Assembly (NCBI RefSeq): GCF_001638985.1
Contig: NW_017265187.1
Coordinates: 372,001 to 436,000 of the forward strand
Source of the DNA: Phycomyces blakesleeanus NRRL 1555(-)
Taxonomy: Eukaryota > Mucoromycota > Mucoromycetes > Mucorales > Phycomycetaceae
Reading direction: 5' to 3'
DNA length: 64,000 nt
How positions within the stretch are numbered: position 1 is the stretch's first letter; every line of letters starts with the position of its first letter. The translations under genes and the position numbers were made by a program. Below the pieces are notes generated by a model that was not told where the DNA came from, did not search any database, and saw nothing but the letters and a program-made list of their open reading frames with translations. Of this stretch, positions 11,132 through 24,044 are shown one piece after another.

Positions 11132-11991
11132 CTTAGGATTCTTTTTAATTATACAAAGAGAGGGAGCATCTTTAGAGTAATTATTGTATTTAGAGCATCT
11201 GTAGCAGTTTCTTTATATATATATAAACTTGTAATTATTCTGCCTGCTATTCATTCTACTATCAATTATTATTTTCTCTATTGGTAAAATATAGCCTTAT
11301 ATATATATATTAAAATGAATTATGATTTTTAAAAGCAATTTTGGGTTTACTTTACATGTAAAATAAACGCTAAAATGATGGAAATGCTCTTACATTATCT
11401 ACAGTGTTCTATTGACTTAAGCCTGTAATGGTTGATGGCCGAAAAGACTGACATATACCGAGTTAACTATTTTCAAGCAATACAGTTTACCATATAATGC
11501 ACCTTATTAATTGTAATCAATGAATGAAAACACAATCGGTCCCGTTTCCACTTGCTTTTTCTTCCTTTTTTTGAAAGTCATTTTTATTTTTGTGCTCATC
11601 ATTAATGTATTTGAAATCGAAAAGAGTCATAGACAGATATATAACTTAATAGTTCAGAGGGTCAATAACTAATATGAGGTAAAAGTAATAGGAATTTTAT
11701 TGTGTTCTCACAATCAATCCACACCGTAAATCTTACAGTACAGTACAACAAAATACAATCGAAATACAATCAAAATATGTAATGATGAAAGTTCCACTTT
11801 TTCATATGAGTTACAATCATATGCTTAAATTACATCATGTTAATTTTATTTAATCATGCTATAAATATATCTGTACCAAGAGTTCAAATATATATATATA
11901 TATTTCTTGTATTGTGAGAATTCCAACCTTCCAATAAGTATGGCAATTTTTTGTATTTAAATTAATTAGTGAATATCAATTTATAATTCAG

Positions 11992-13204
11992 TTGGTATGG
12001 ACAGACTAAGAGGCTTAAATAACAATAGAGAACTTGTTAACAGAGTCGATTAAGCTTATACTTCGACTTAGGCTTATCGGAGTATATATTTTCTTATACC
12101 GACTACAACTTCCATTTTTGATAAGCCTAAGTTCTCTACTTCGACTTAATTTAGTCGAATAGCGAGAACCTTATCCTACAAATTCATGAAGACATATACA
12201 ATAATTAATTTTCAATACTCCTTGCATAAAATCAATTATAAGACTCTTAGCTAAAATATACTAAAATATCAGGGTGAAATATCAATTAATTCTCTCTAAA
12301 AGTCATTATGTTTGTCATGTAATAAAATAATAACATAACATTCCAAGTCTTGGGTATAAAACTCATAATAAATCAACTTTTTTCTATTTCATACATCAAC
12401 TTTTTTTTACAAATCACAATCTTTATTACTGTCATACATTTATAAATATCTAACCAGCTATGGTACCAAATAAATCAAACAAAACTACAAGAAGAAACAG
12501 AAAGAACTTGGTCATTCACCAGTACATACCGTCACCTCCAAGTACAAAAGATCAAGAAGGTGAGAAATTTGTCCCTACGGTCAGCTCGTCGGGTTCTCTA
12601 GATAGCTTAACATACTACAAAAAAACTAGTACTACTTCAAGAGGATCATACTTAGTTAAAAAGGTTATAGTGTAATTTTTAAAGGTAAAATAAAGTTCAA
12701 AAAGACATAAAATCGATGTTTAATCTACTTTATATATTATTGATGGTATTGAAATACGCATAAGACAGCTCTAATAAAATTAGCCTCTTTACTGTAGATA
12801 TAATTCATAAATACACTCAAAAAGAGCACGGAAAAACTCAATAACAACAGAGAACACTTATACTTCTTTATAAATATTCTGACATTAATCTGACAAATTA
12901 ATGTATATTCTCACTATAAATTTCTAATAATATCCAAATAATTTATGAAAAAAGTGGACAAATAATTGCCACAATCATACCCTAGTCCTAAGTCTATGAA
13001 ATAATTCCAGCGGCGAAAATAAACGACTGCTAATTTTGGCAAGAAGAAGTTCGACTCTATTAACAAGCTATATCTAATAATAATAAAAAGATCAAAAATA
13101 TAAGCCGTATTATTGGCTTGAAATTTTAAAATAAAAAATCTAATCTAATGTTCATTTGAACTAATTTTGAACTTTTTGTTTTGTCTTAAGTCTGTCCATA
13201 CCAA
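11992..13204. mobile_element. TIR-bounded 1.2 kb element, TTGGTATGGACAG family
   Basis: The left end, TTGGTATGGACAGACT at 11992-12007, is perfectly inverted at 13189-13204. The right end continues inward with an AAAAGTTCAAAA-like stretch, as in the small element at 4286-4536, so both belong to one family. Near the left end lies a nested 13-bp perfect inverted repeat (12066-12078 against 12120-12132). No transposase is visible. A 71-codon open frame occurs at 12460-12675. No clear target duplication was found. This is inferred to be a non-autonomous or decayed DNA transposon. Confidence 0.55.
12460..12675 (+). CDS. Small basic ORF inside the TIR element (hypothetical)
   Basis: This 71-codon frame begins MVPNKSNKTTRRNRK and has Ser/Thr-rich, proline-containing sequence in the middle (for example YIPSPPSTKDQEGEKFVPTV). 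Its composition is more protein-like and less AT-rich than its flanks. A TATAAA-like sequence lies about 100 bp upstream (near 12355). No family is recognised and it is not transposase-like. It could be a captured host fragment, a single exon of a longer transcript (a GGTGAG splice-like sequence occurs at 12559), or chance. Confidence 0.3.
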   Translation: MVPNKSNKTTRRNRKNLVIHQYIPSPPSTKDQEGEKFVPTVSSSGSLDSLTYYKKTSTTSRGSYLVKKVIV

Positions 13205-13945
13205 TTAATTGTGCAATTTTATTATTGTACCTTTTGGACATCAATGGATTTAATACGCCAAAGGTACATGCACTTTTTCTTTGAAGTTTTGTTCTTTATA
13301 TTCAATATTGACTGTGTAGGTTTGCAGCTCCTGTAAGACCAAGTACCTAAGATATTTCCTAAATGCCAACGACAGACCTATCCTTTCAATATTAGTTTGC
13401 AACAGCTATAATGTTTTCTGGAATAGAGATATCATGGCTGGAAAAAACATGTACTATATTGTGCAGGAAATTTGGAGTGGAAATTATAGGCTAGAAATAT
13501 TCATTCCTCAACCAAGATCAAGAACAACAGCAACAAGAACAACAGCAACACAAAGCGTCACAATGAACGTGGTTGTTCCTCACTCTAGTGGGCGAACTTA
13601 AAGATGCTTACAGGTAAAGAACACTTTAGTTATTTTATTCTTTTGTGTCTCAATTCTCTTTTTTGTTTGTTCAAAAAAGGTAGGCAAATTATTTAAAAAT
13701 TAATTTTCATTCGTCCAAAAAAGAATTAACATTGCCTTAATCTCAAGTAGAAACACTGTATTAACAAAATACAAACCCAGGGGAGGTTGCAATCCAGGCA
13801 TGTGGAAAATCTTGGCAGTAACAAATTGAGGGAATTCGTAGAACGCTTATTGCTGTAGCTAACTGTGGATATGGTTTGTTCCCTTTCTTGATACGCTTAT
13901 AAAGTAGTTGTTATTTCTATTCGGGATCTTATTTGCCTAGAAATA

Positions 13946-14816
13946 ATGGGATTGAACAAAGAATCTTTAGCAAAGTATGCAGTTAAGCATGCATTGGAGC
14001 CATTCAATGTTCTAAATGAGGCTCATGCGACCAAAGAAATTCCGAAACCTGTTCAGCAAGAGCAGCAATCACGTAAATGGTGGACAAGCAGGGTACCAAA
14101 ACCAGAAAGTATATTGTCTACAAAAGAACAAAATATCCTGAAAAAAGTCAAGTCAAGAGCATATTTCCTTGACCGAGGCATAAGCTGCTGTTGTATTCAA
14201 ATTGGATTTGACGGTCTTGTTGGTAAAATAAAATAAAGTTTCTTTGAATGAATTACAAATTTTATGATATCCTAACACAGCTTATACTCTTTTTTTCTTT
14301 TTTACATACCTATTGTTTTTATTATTATTTTGGTGGGAAAATGTGCATGTGTGTGATGAATAGGCTTTGTTCCGGTCATTGGGGACTTCATAGGACTTGT
14401 ACTCGCATTTCAATTGGTCGAAATGTGTATGAGGGCTGGACTACCAAAGAGTATCTTGTCCCAAATGATGTTCAATATCGGGATTGACTTTGCTGTAAGC
14501 AATATTTATAACGTTTATATTGAAGGTGTTTAAAAGCATTTCTCTCTGACGAACTTTTTTCTTTTTCTATCTCTTTATGTAGATTGGGCTAGTACCAATT
14601 GTAGGAGATATTTTGGATATATTTTACAAGTGTAATACCCGTAATGCCATACTTCTGGAGCGGTATCTGCTTCAAAGACGACAAGAAGAATTAGCATCTG
14701 GCCCAAGCTCGTCTAGTAAAACACCTTTGCTTAACTCATCAGAATCTGCACCAATAATAATGGAAACCATTCACACTCCTGGATCCTTTCAGCCACATCA
14801 TAATAATCATCATTAG
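13946..14816 (+). CDS. DUF4112-family membrane-associated protein
   Basis: The model is join(13946..14222,14364..14494,14583..14816), 213 residues. The conserved core is a tandem pair: FDGLVGFVPVIGDFIGLVLA, and later IGLVPIVGDILDIFYKCNTR followed by NAILLERYL. Between them runs a helix (QLVEMCMRAGLPKSILSQMM). This G.VP..GD pair with a basic RNA.LL tail is typical of the DUF4112 family (PF13430), found in bacteria and fungi and without a known reaction. The hydrophobic GD segments may be re-entrant or membrane-embedded. The N-terminal 70 residues are variable and basic; the C-terminus is Ser- and His-rich. Both introns fall directly before the G.VP..GD motifs, so each motif starts an exon. The ATG at 13946 is the first in frame; a 5' untranslated exon ending at 13940 (CTAG) is possible. 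Confidence 0.87.
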
Positions 14817-15944
14817 TATAGAAATTGTTTACAATGAATCAGTAAAAGGATCAAACTGTTTAGACTGATAATATTGTGATTTTGTTTTTCTTGAATATAT
14901 ATATATATATATATATGTTGCTATAGTTTTACTGGTATTGTTATTGATATTATGCTAGTGAACATCCTGGCTTAAGCCCAGTATGCATGTGAATAACAGC
15001 CATCCTGTTTGTTCATTGGGAATACCAGAATGGTGCTAACTATGTATATTCACTTTTTTTTAAAAAAGAAAAAAAACTATGAGAAAAGAAAACTAAGATC
15101 GCACATACACACTAATATGGTACATGGAACACTGTAAATACATGGATAGATAAAGAGGGTTTTGTACAAGAAATCCTTGTTGTTCAATACCTTGGAATTA
15201 TTATATCTCTTGTTACTAGATCAACAAAGTGCGTATACCGAAAAGCTTCAATAATCTTCAATATAAAACTATCAAGTACATATATATATATATTGTGTAT
15301 TTCAGCGATTTTTGTTCTATCCTAACCTATCAACGAACTCCCTTGGATCTTATTGTTCCTATTTTAGGTCAGATAAATAATGTATTAATTGTTTGATACA
15401 AAGTGCTCATGTCAATACGCTTTTGTACTTTTTCCCTTTAATATGCGCTGACTACCTCGTGAAGCCTCACTATAAATAGATGCTTACATACCATGAGTAG
15501 GAATTGTAGCTTGATCTTATCGGCTCAGAGACTAAATGGCATATCTACTAGTATCCTAGCTTGGGTATAGTATTCTTATTCTTATAATCATGCTTACAGA
15601 ATACGGTTTGTGATAATGGCAGAATTAAGCTGTAATAACGAGACTATATTGACTGATGAAATCGTTCTCTTTATTTATTCTCTTTAAAATAAACCTGCTT
15701 CAAATCCAAGCAACAGTGTTTTGAAAGATCAGCTATTTTGCTGCTGCAGGCTGCAAATCAGTTTGTCCCACACACAAACCCCTCTGTGCTTCACATGCAA
15801 TAAAAAAAACAAAATAAAATAAAATAGAATAGAAAAAAAGAAGCTCAGATGATTAGGTAGCATCTTATTTGATATTCGTTCCATTGAGGAAGCACTGCTT
15901 TCTTTCATATTCTTTTCATTCTTTTTCCCCAAAAACTATTTACA
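14817..15944. other. Intergenic region, no gene seen
   Basis: This 1.1 kb separates two forward genes. It holds (TA)n tracts at 14896-14915 and 15281-15292 and an A/T-run hairpin near 15054-15075. No supportable coding segment was seen. Confidence 0.55.
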
Positions 15945-17365
15945 ATGTCTTTTCTTTGGTCTTCAGGGCATATTATTCTTGACTCCACAAAACAAATATG
16001 TCAACTGGCTTCCTCCTTAGCCGACAGAGAGACGGCGGCACTGAATTCTACCCAAGAAGTTACCAAAAACATACTACCTTCACTATCTGACGACTACGAG
16101 CCTGAACTTACCTACAAAGACGAACTAGCAGCACTAATGATTTTCGTCAGTGACGATTCACCCTGCAATAATATCAATAATTTTGTTGATACGGTACCTC
16201 AACAACAGATGATTTCTTACAGCCATCTCCCAGCCTTAAAACCACCACCAAAATCCAAAAATTCACGAATACGTCTCACACACCATATAAAAGATGTTCT
16301 GGAACAGATTGTCATGGACTCTACTGTTTCACATACTTCATCGCACGATATTTTAACATCAAGCCACACAAACCAAATAATCTATCAAGCAGCCTCTCAA
16401 TCTCAGCCTTGTCGGCAATCGAATCCCTCGTCAAATCTTCCGGAAACACACAAACCACACTCAGATCCAATACACATCAGCAATAAACATATCGTCCCAA
16501 AACACAGAGAGCCTAGCATAAGCACATATCGATTCTTTATGACAAACTTACTTGGCTTTAATAATATATCAGAAACCGTACCTACAAAACCAATAGTCGA
16601 GCTTATTCCAGGTCTCCGATCGGGATGTTCTGGGAGAGCTTTGTCGTTAGCCAAGCTTGCATTGGAAGTCGAACGCCTAGGAAACCACAAGTCTGCAATT
16701 GATATGATTATATCTAGTGTGACATCTATGATGGAAGCATTACCAGGTATTATTATTATTAGTATTATTATTATTATCATGATTTTAAAGAAAGAATAGC
16801 AATGATGATAGTAGTGACGCCCATTCTTAATCAATTCACTTTCACGTAAAAAAAATAGTTGATAAAAGTCCAGAAAATACAAAGAGAATGATGAATCGCA
16901 GAATTAAGACTATAGAAGAGCAGCACCGATTAGATATATCCTCTAAACCGCGTAAGCTCCAACAGCCACAGCAACAGAATATAGGTTCTCTTATAGGCGA
17001 AATTGCTAGAGTAGTGAGTGTGATGAGCGGGTACCCTCAAGCTAGTACATCTGGTATGTATACCTACCCCAGTAACTTAAACTTTGTGCAGATACATATA
17101 TACACAGTTGTGCAAAGAAAAGAAAAACTAACCCGTACTTTATCATTATCTTTCGAAAGTAGACCCTGTAGCGTTCACCAATCGGCTAGTAGACAACTTC
17201 TCAAGTCTGGACTCAAATCAGAGTATAGGCACTCGTGTAATCTCAACTGTGTATCAAGGCATAGCACATGCGCTTAATTATGATTCTCCATATCCGACAA
17301 ACCAAACATTCCTTTCATGGTTTGCCACTCATTTTAATACCCTCGCTGAAGAGACAATCCCTTGA
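15945..17365 (+). CDS. MIT-domain protein
   Basis: The model is join(15945..16746,16859..17053,17160..17365), 400 residues. About residues 226-292 form a MIT (microtubule-interacting and trafficking) three-helix domain: RALSLAKLALEVERLGNHKS, then AIDMIISSVTSMMEALP, then across the intron VDKSPENTKRMMNRRIKTIE. MIT domains bind ESCRT-III tails in endosomal sorting and cytokinesis. The first 220 residues are Ser/Pro/His-rich and probably disordered. The C-terminal exon encodes DPVAFTNRLVDNFSSLDSNQ and a helical end. Both introns are GT-AG, and both joins were chosen because they restore the frame; without splicing each exon runs into stop codons within a short distance. No AAA ATPase or protease domain is present, so it is not Vps4. 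It is more likely an adaptor. Confidence 0.8.
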
Positions 17366-19428
17366 GATCTCTATATATATATATATACATATATACATTT
17401 CTATGTTAATAATTATCTACAACATGACACTATATTTATATGATTCTTTTTTCTGTTTCTATCACTCCTTCCTATACTGTATTGCTGCGGGCAGCCTTAA
17501 TTATATAGAAATATTGTATGTACATTCAATTATATTAAAACTAATACATGATTTCATTTTTTTTCTCATTTTTATACATGTACTTATATGACAGCTAGAT
17601 AATTATCCTAAGAACTTATCTGGGGGCAAGTAAACCTCTGTACTTCTTTAAGACACAGGATATTATGCAAAAGTTTATAGTATAAGATGTAATTATAGGT
17701 GTGAAAAAAGAAGATCGATTTTTTTTATTGTTATCTTATTCTGTTCATTTACAGTCAATTTATTGTGTCCCAAATATCTGGACCAATTTCGAAATATTAC
17801 AGTGAATTTATGAGCTTGGACTTTGAGTAGCTTACTATACACAAAATAAGAAGAATAATAAAAGGATATATATATATATATATACTTCTCTTTATTCATT
17901 CAAGAAATTACAGCGTGTTAGGTACGTGGTAAGCACATATGAAAAAGTATATAATCCAAATATTTTATGTGGTGTAAAAGATACTAATGTCCCTTCCGTA
18001 GCCAATATTACCAAAAGAAAGAAAAAGAAGGAGAGATTCGATCAGTGCACTTACCTCAAAATTACAAAATATATCTTGGAAGAGATCGTTCGCACATGTT
18101 AATCTAATTATTATTTTTTACCTTATAAATATATATATGTATGTATAAAAGAGGGGCTGTCATCTTCATGATGTTCTTTCCAGTTACTCGGTACTGTGTG
18201 TTTTCAGATTACGAAAGAGTATTTGTATCTATCTATGTATGAATAAGAGCTTTCATATGATGGGCTCACTATAGAAACCATTAGTGTAATTATTGCCAGA
18301 TCTTGTTCAAGCAAAAATCAAATCAAATAAATACTCAAGGTTGTAAGGCGAGATTTATAATTGTACTGTACAAAATATAAAATATAAAATTATAGTGTGA
18401 TTCCAACAGTTTTTTCCTTTCGTTTTTCTTTTTCCGTTAAATTATTATAAGTACACGAAATAAATCGCACCCTAATTATAATAGTGTCTTGATACTATTT
18501 GAAGTTAAACGACACCTATAGTGTGGTTTGACTCAGTCTAACTAAGTTATGGTGCATGTAAGGACCAGGGCCCATTTTAAAGATACATATATAGAGCTTA
18601 TTTAATTTCAGCAGATGTTACAGTGAGGCTTACACTCTTTCAAAAAAAGTTAGACGAGTAACACCATCGGGTTTTCCATATTCTTATAAATAGCAAGAAT
18701 CGAAAAAGATATCCACAAAAGGCTAAATCATAGTCTTTATGTAAAAAAAGGAAGAAGTTAATGATATATAGGTGTCTTGAAGTTGATCATATTTGGGTAC
18801 ATTATAGTACATTATAGTACATTATAGTACATTATAGTACATAAGAATATACTTATTTATTTATTTGTATTTATTCATTACCCACCTTGCCTTGGACTCA
18901 TTATTAAGGATCTTGGATCCAAATAGTCGTACAACCGGAAAAACAATTAATAAATAGCTTATGAAATATGAGTTTTCGCTGATATGAGATTGTGCACAAA
19001 TACCTTTCTATATCAACAATTAACTCTCACAAAAAAAATTAAATCTGTTGGATAGTTCTATTAATAGATGAAAATTACTAGATACAAAAAAAAAGTACAC
19101 AAGAATAAAGTGGGTAGTATAATTTAATTAATTAGAGCAAAATATAGTGTATACATAGTGTGTATATTTGGAGTCGTTGTTCTGATGATGGGAATATTAT
19201 AGAGTTACAACAGTAATAATGATTGACTACGGAAAATAGAGATATAAAGAGAGCAAAAGAGAGTTTTGAAAGACTTAAAGCGTGTAGGTGTAAGCGAAGA
19301 AGCAATAATAATACACATGCAGAACTATAATGATGTAAAGCTGCAAAATAACGAGAGGTGATAAGGAAAGGGGTATAGGATATAACCTACAGTTGTTGTT
19401 TTTTGTTGTTTGTGTTTTTGGCACTGTT
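17366..19428. other. Intergenic region with 10-bp tandem repeat
   Basis: These 2.1 kb lie between two converging genes. They contain many (TA)n tracts and a 10-bp tandem repeat at 18797-18842 (listed separately). A stretch near 18506-18524 resembles the inverted end of the element at 3273-3483. No exon was recognised. Confidence 0.55.
18797..18842. repeat. 10-bp tandem repeat GTACATTATA
   Basis: The unit GTACATTATA is repeated four times without a mismatch, with a further partial copy (GTACAT). It is a short, pure minisatellite in an otherwise irregular AT-rich spacer. Confidence 0.85.
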
Positions 19429-22400
19429 TTATGAGAACACTTCTGACGCTTGGTTGATTATAAACTCAATTGTCGCATTTTTGTAATTCATGTCAAGTAA
19501 ATCCCTAGACGCATCTCTGTCTTGCATCAGAGTCGGTCCAAACACCATCGCCAGATTCTTTGTAGTCATCAGGTTCTCAGAGTTTCGCTCTTGGACACTG
19601 TAAAATCAAAATCATATTTATATATACATATACATATATATGAGCCATAGTCTTTAAACATGATAATAACCAAAAAGAAAAAGAAAAGGAGTTGGTTACC
19701 GATGCAAATGTCGGCACAGAATCTTGAGTGTTTCGTAGTTCGCTGCTGGAAGTTGAGAAAGTAATTCAAAGAACTTGTCTATTTTTGCAAGACCAAAATT
19801 CATAGCTAAAGGAAATACCACATTAATTTATAGCTTTTTTTTAAAAAAGAAAAAAAATAGAACACATTATTCATCTATACTTACAAACAGCATCAATGAA
19901 CTTTGGATAGAGCTCATATGTCAGCAGAGGATCAGGAAGCTCGCGGAAATAGTGTTTTAGTACACTTGTAACAGCACATATATCATTGAATTCCTCATCG
20001 TCTTCTAGGTTTACAGTTTTTCCTTGATCAAACGCCAGTTGAATCGCTCGTATTTGAGCTGCTCCTCCCGATTTTCTGTAAATCCCTTCATAGTCCATGC
20101 CTCGGGCCTCAACGGCAGTGATACATGTTTCTACAAGTATGGGTACTGGTCGCTCCTCTTGATCTACCTGCGCAATTAAGCTGTTTCCAAACATACTTAC
20201 TAATAAAAAAGCAAGCGAAATGACATATACGTTATTATCGTTTGTGAGTAGCTAGCGACTGTTGTATATATGTGCCTTACCAGGTTGACGAAGATCTAGT
20301 TCAGATGCACCAAAAAGGTCGAGAGTGCTGGTTGTACTGGCATGGCATAGTTGAGGAACATGGCTCAAGCATTTTGCATGAGTAATATACCCACAGCCTT
20401 TTGTTTGTTATCATTTGTTATTGTTTTAAAATAAGCGCATTAATAAGCATAATTAAATAAGTTTCTCTAAAATTTTACACTACTTGATGAGTATCCTAAT
20501 GACTTACATTGGCAACGAAGCTCAGAAAGCCCCCACATTTTCTCTCCACAAGCATCACATTTAGTAGGTCTCAGGAACGAGGTCGGCTGAAATGCGTGTC
20601 CATCTTGCTGTAAGCTTTGAAGAAGCGGATGCTGGGTTGTTGGCAGTTGTGAGGTTTGAATCTTTGCTCCTGTTCGTCCATCATTACGATTAGAAACGTA
20701 CTGATTTCCATTCGGATTAGAGACGGTATTCACTCCACTGCGTGCTTCACCATAGATGGTTACTGCAGGATCTGTCTTATTGTTCTTTCCGCCGCGTTTT
20801 CCAAAAATTGTTCCACCGTTCTTCTTCTTTATCTTGAACATCTTTGGTGCCTGCGTTCCATTGAAACTATCGCGAGCAGCTACTTTACGTTCAACAGTAG
20901 TATCTGAATATTTGCGCTGCATAGGAACAGGAGAATGTAACTCTGTAGACCGACTTGGTGAAGGTGAATGAAGAAACGAAGTGCCAGCCATTATGGCTGC
21001 TGCCTCTCTCTCTCTTTCTGTCATCCTTCTGGACAAATCGTTGTTCATCGTACTCAGCTCAGCGTTTTTGGTATTGAGCATTACCATTTCGTGTATAACG
21101 TCGTCGCGGGCTTTGCTTAATGTTCGTGTCTCGTTCTTCAATGCATCTCTTTCATGGTTTAAAGATCTAATCTCTGCAAGAAGTGCTTTTTGCTGTTCAT
21201 TCAAATACATAGTTGCCTTTTCGGATGCCCTACAATAACCAAACAGAAAAAAAAAGAAATAGTCTTAAGTGTTAATCTATTGTTTACGGGGGGATATTAC
21301 ATCCAAAACTCTTACATAGGCGTAGGGGCTTGTGCTTTTAGCAGTAGCTCCTCAATATCGTTTGAGAGTGTGGTGCGACATTCCTTGAGTTCATTACAGC
21401 TCTTATCTAGTTCAATGCGAACACGCACAATTCGTTCGATATCCTCTTTTACAACTCCAACAAACTGATCCCGATTTAACGATTGAGCTTGTTGAATGAT
21501 CACTAATTGCTGTTGTAACTGGGATGCTGTATTCTCGTATTGCTGTCGAAGGGTTGTTTCTTTTGCGAATTCTTCCTTGGCACGGGTGAATTCTTCCAAC
21601 GCAGATTTGCTAGCATCCTACAAAACAATAAAATGTGATATGCAATTTTCAATAAGCATCTAAATATTCGTATATATATACTCGCTCACTGGGTATCACG
21701 TACCTTGATTCGATTGAAATTGGTTTCCATGACCGTTAGTTTGGAGTTGGAAGATTTCAAATCTGACTGGAGCTTAAGTACATAAGCTCTGTCAGTAGAT
21801 ACACTTTCATCAAAATCTTCGGAACTTATTCTTGGCAGAGGAGAAGTAGGAACCTTGTCATAGGTTGAGAGATTTAAAGAGGTACGCAAGAGTTCGGAAG
21901 CTTTGTTGATGTTAACTGAACTCCTTGAGTCCAGTGTTGACTTGAATCCCAAGTCGTTGTTATCCTTTGAAAAAGAGAAACTAGCGCCGAGTGTTTTGGT
22001 CAAGTTGAGTAGGTCTGATGAATCGTCGTCAAAGAAGGACAGGTTGAGGGAAGATATTTCTGGTAAAGAAAACTCGAGAGGTGAGGCAGGCATGAGTTGG
22101 ACTTCTGTAGTTGACTCGGCATTCATACGATATATGGTGTCTGGAACACTCTTGCTCTTCTCCATTGGGCTTATTTGGAGAGGGGCAGGCATAGATGAAA
22201 ATCTTTGACGAGTATTTGAGATTGGTAGCAGGCTTTTTGAAGGAGGAGGATGTGTCTTGCTGCCTGAAATCACATCTGACCGAGACGGTGTGGGTGTTGG
22301 TGCTGCATTGTGTGAGGAAGGGTGGTTAGGGCCGAGAAGGTTATTGAGTCGTGTCTTGGTGATTATGTCAACAGAACTACTTCGAGAGCGAGCGGGGGTT

Positions 22401-23336
22401 GGGGGAGATCTTTCGGGTGTTAGAAGACTATCTTGGCGTACTCGATGGTCCTGATCGTTCCGCATGCGGGCTTCAAGAGGGACTCGCATGCGTTGCTGGG
22501 TTTGCATGCTATCGGCTACTGTCTGAGGGTCAAAAATACGGCTCGCATGTCGATTGGGTAGATTGGAGGGAGAAAGGCCTCCAAAACGTGGTTGTCGCTG
22601 TGTTGGATGAGAGCCGTGAAGAGATGACTGGTATTGGGTAAGAATCCAATGAGTTGGACTTTCAATATATTCAAATTACCTGGGTATCCTGAGATAACTG
22701 CCTGCTCTGATTCTTTTGTTTCTCCCTTTCTTCTCGACGCCGTAATTTTTCTGCTCTTCTTTTCTCATGACAAGGTGTACAATATATACCCTATCATGTT
22801 TCCGACAAAATTTTCTTTAGTTAATGGGTATAGCCGAACGTAGATAAAGAACGGTATAATGCACATTATGTACACACCTTGCTTGTTTGAGTGTATACCA
22901 AATCGTCGATCTTTTTACGACAGTTGATGCACTTGAAACAATCTGCGTGGTATGCTTCTTCGCCTGTAGGAGTAAATACCACGTGGTTAAAAGGCGGGAT
23001 ATTCACATGGATTGGCTATTCAGAGTCTTTTTTTTTTACCAGTCATTACGGCTTCATCGCGAATAGTTTCTTTACAGGCTGAACAGTTATAGGCACAGTT
23101 TTCGCACACAGGACGGCCGTCTGTGAGGAGGAGGAGATTGGAGTTGTAGTCGACCGAGGTTTGGCATTTTGCACATATGAAACTAGATAAAGCAAGATAG
23201 TTTCTTAGAAAAGAGAAGAAGAGGATTTCATCAATTACCAGTCCAAATGGAACAGAGAGTCTCCAAATGCAATGACCGAGCCTTCTTCGATCATGTTTGA
23301 GCATCCTGTGCAGGTAGGACCAATTGATTCTTCCAT
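19429..23336 (-). CDS. Rho GTPase-activating protein with two LIM domains and a C1 domain
   Basis: The model has 11 exons: complement(join(19429..19597,19700..19805,19885..20199,20281..20397,20508..21229,21316..21617,21704..22627,22680..22790,22878..22963,23040..23182,23239..23336)), 1030 residues. LIM1 spans residues 9-62 (CTGC, HLDC, CAKC, CENC) and LIM2 66-116 (CSAC, HADC, CINC, CTPC). A basic stretch and a long Ser/Pro-rich linker follow, then coiled coil at about 455-640. A C1 zinc finger lies at about 767-820 (H, CDAC, RCQC, HAKC, ending LCHA). The RhoGAP domain runs from about 836 to the end, with the arginine finger in GIYRKSGG, a helix around LKHYFRELPDPLL, and NLAMVFGPTLM. The protein is expected to stimulate GTP hydrolysis by Cdc42 or Rho and so control polarity and wall growth. 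LIM-LIM-coil-RhoGAP is the layout of fungal Rga1/Rga2. All junctions are GT-AG and in frame. Confidence 0.95.
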
Positions 23337-23867
23337 AGTTGTTTGATATTAAAGAGTGAGGTTTTTAAAGAACAAGGGTTATTGTATTAGATAAAGAGTG
23401 GACTGGGATGAACGAACGAGCTTGGTCATTCGTTTGCCTCGTATTTTCTGTGAAAGGGAAAAGAGAAGGGAAGGAATGGAGCGTAAATGCGAAAGAGTAA
23501 AGAGTGAAAATGTGGCACGGCGTGAACCAAATAGAGCTTGTGTTTAAACTAAATTTGGATTGTCCAACTCAAAGACAAAATGCGATGGTTTGTACAACAG
23601 AGGGTCATTGCTACTCAACCTAAAAAGGAAGGTGTGCGTCTGATGAAAAAAAAAAAGAAAAAAGAAGAGGGTTCAAAAGGATTCTTATTAGAAAACTAAT
23701 TGCATTGATATTCACTCACTCACTCACACACACACTCTCTCTCTTTACATACATATATATATATGCTACCAGCTAATAATTAAGATAAAAATAAATATTT
23801 TAATGAATAATATATTAAATATACATGCATTTAGATGTACAAATAACTTGGTTTATTTAATCATTAT

Positions 23868-23899
<32 letters not shown>

Positions 23900-24003
23900 C
23901 TTGTAAAATCTGTTTGCTTTTGTGGCTTCTTTGTATATTTAAAGAGGTGATTTTCTGGGCTCAATGATATTAAATAGTTGAGGTAAAATACTACTACTAC
24001 TAC

Positions 24004-24044
<41 letters not shown>

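Larger units (their letters stand above)
11132..13945. other. Intergenic region holding a 1.2 kb TIR element
   Basis: These 2.8 kb are AT-rich. The TIR-bounded element at 11992-13204 is listed separately. Outside it there are (TA)n tracts (11887-11903) and a CAACAG-rich patch at about 13511-13555 that could be a relic of glutamine-coding sequence. I could not assemble a credible gene from 13206-13945. Confidence 0.55.
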
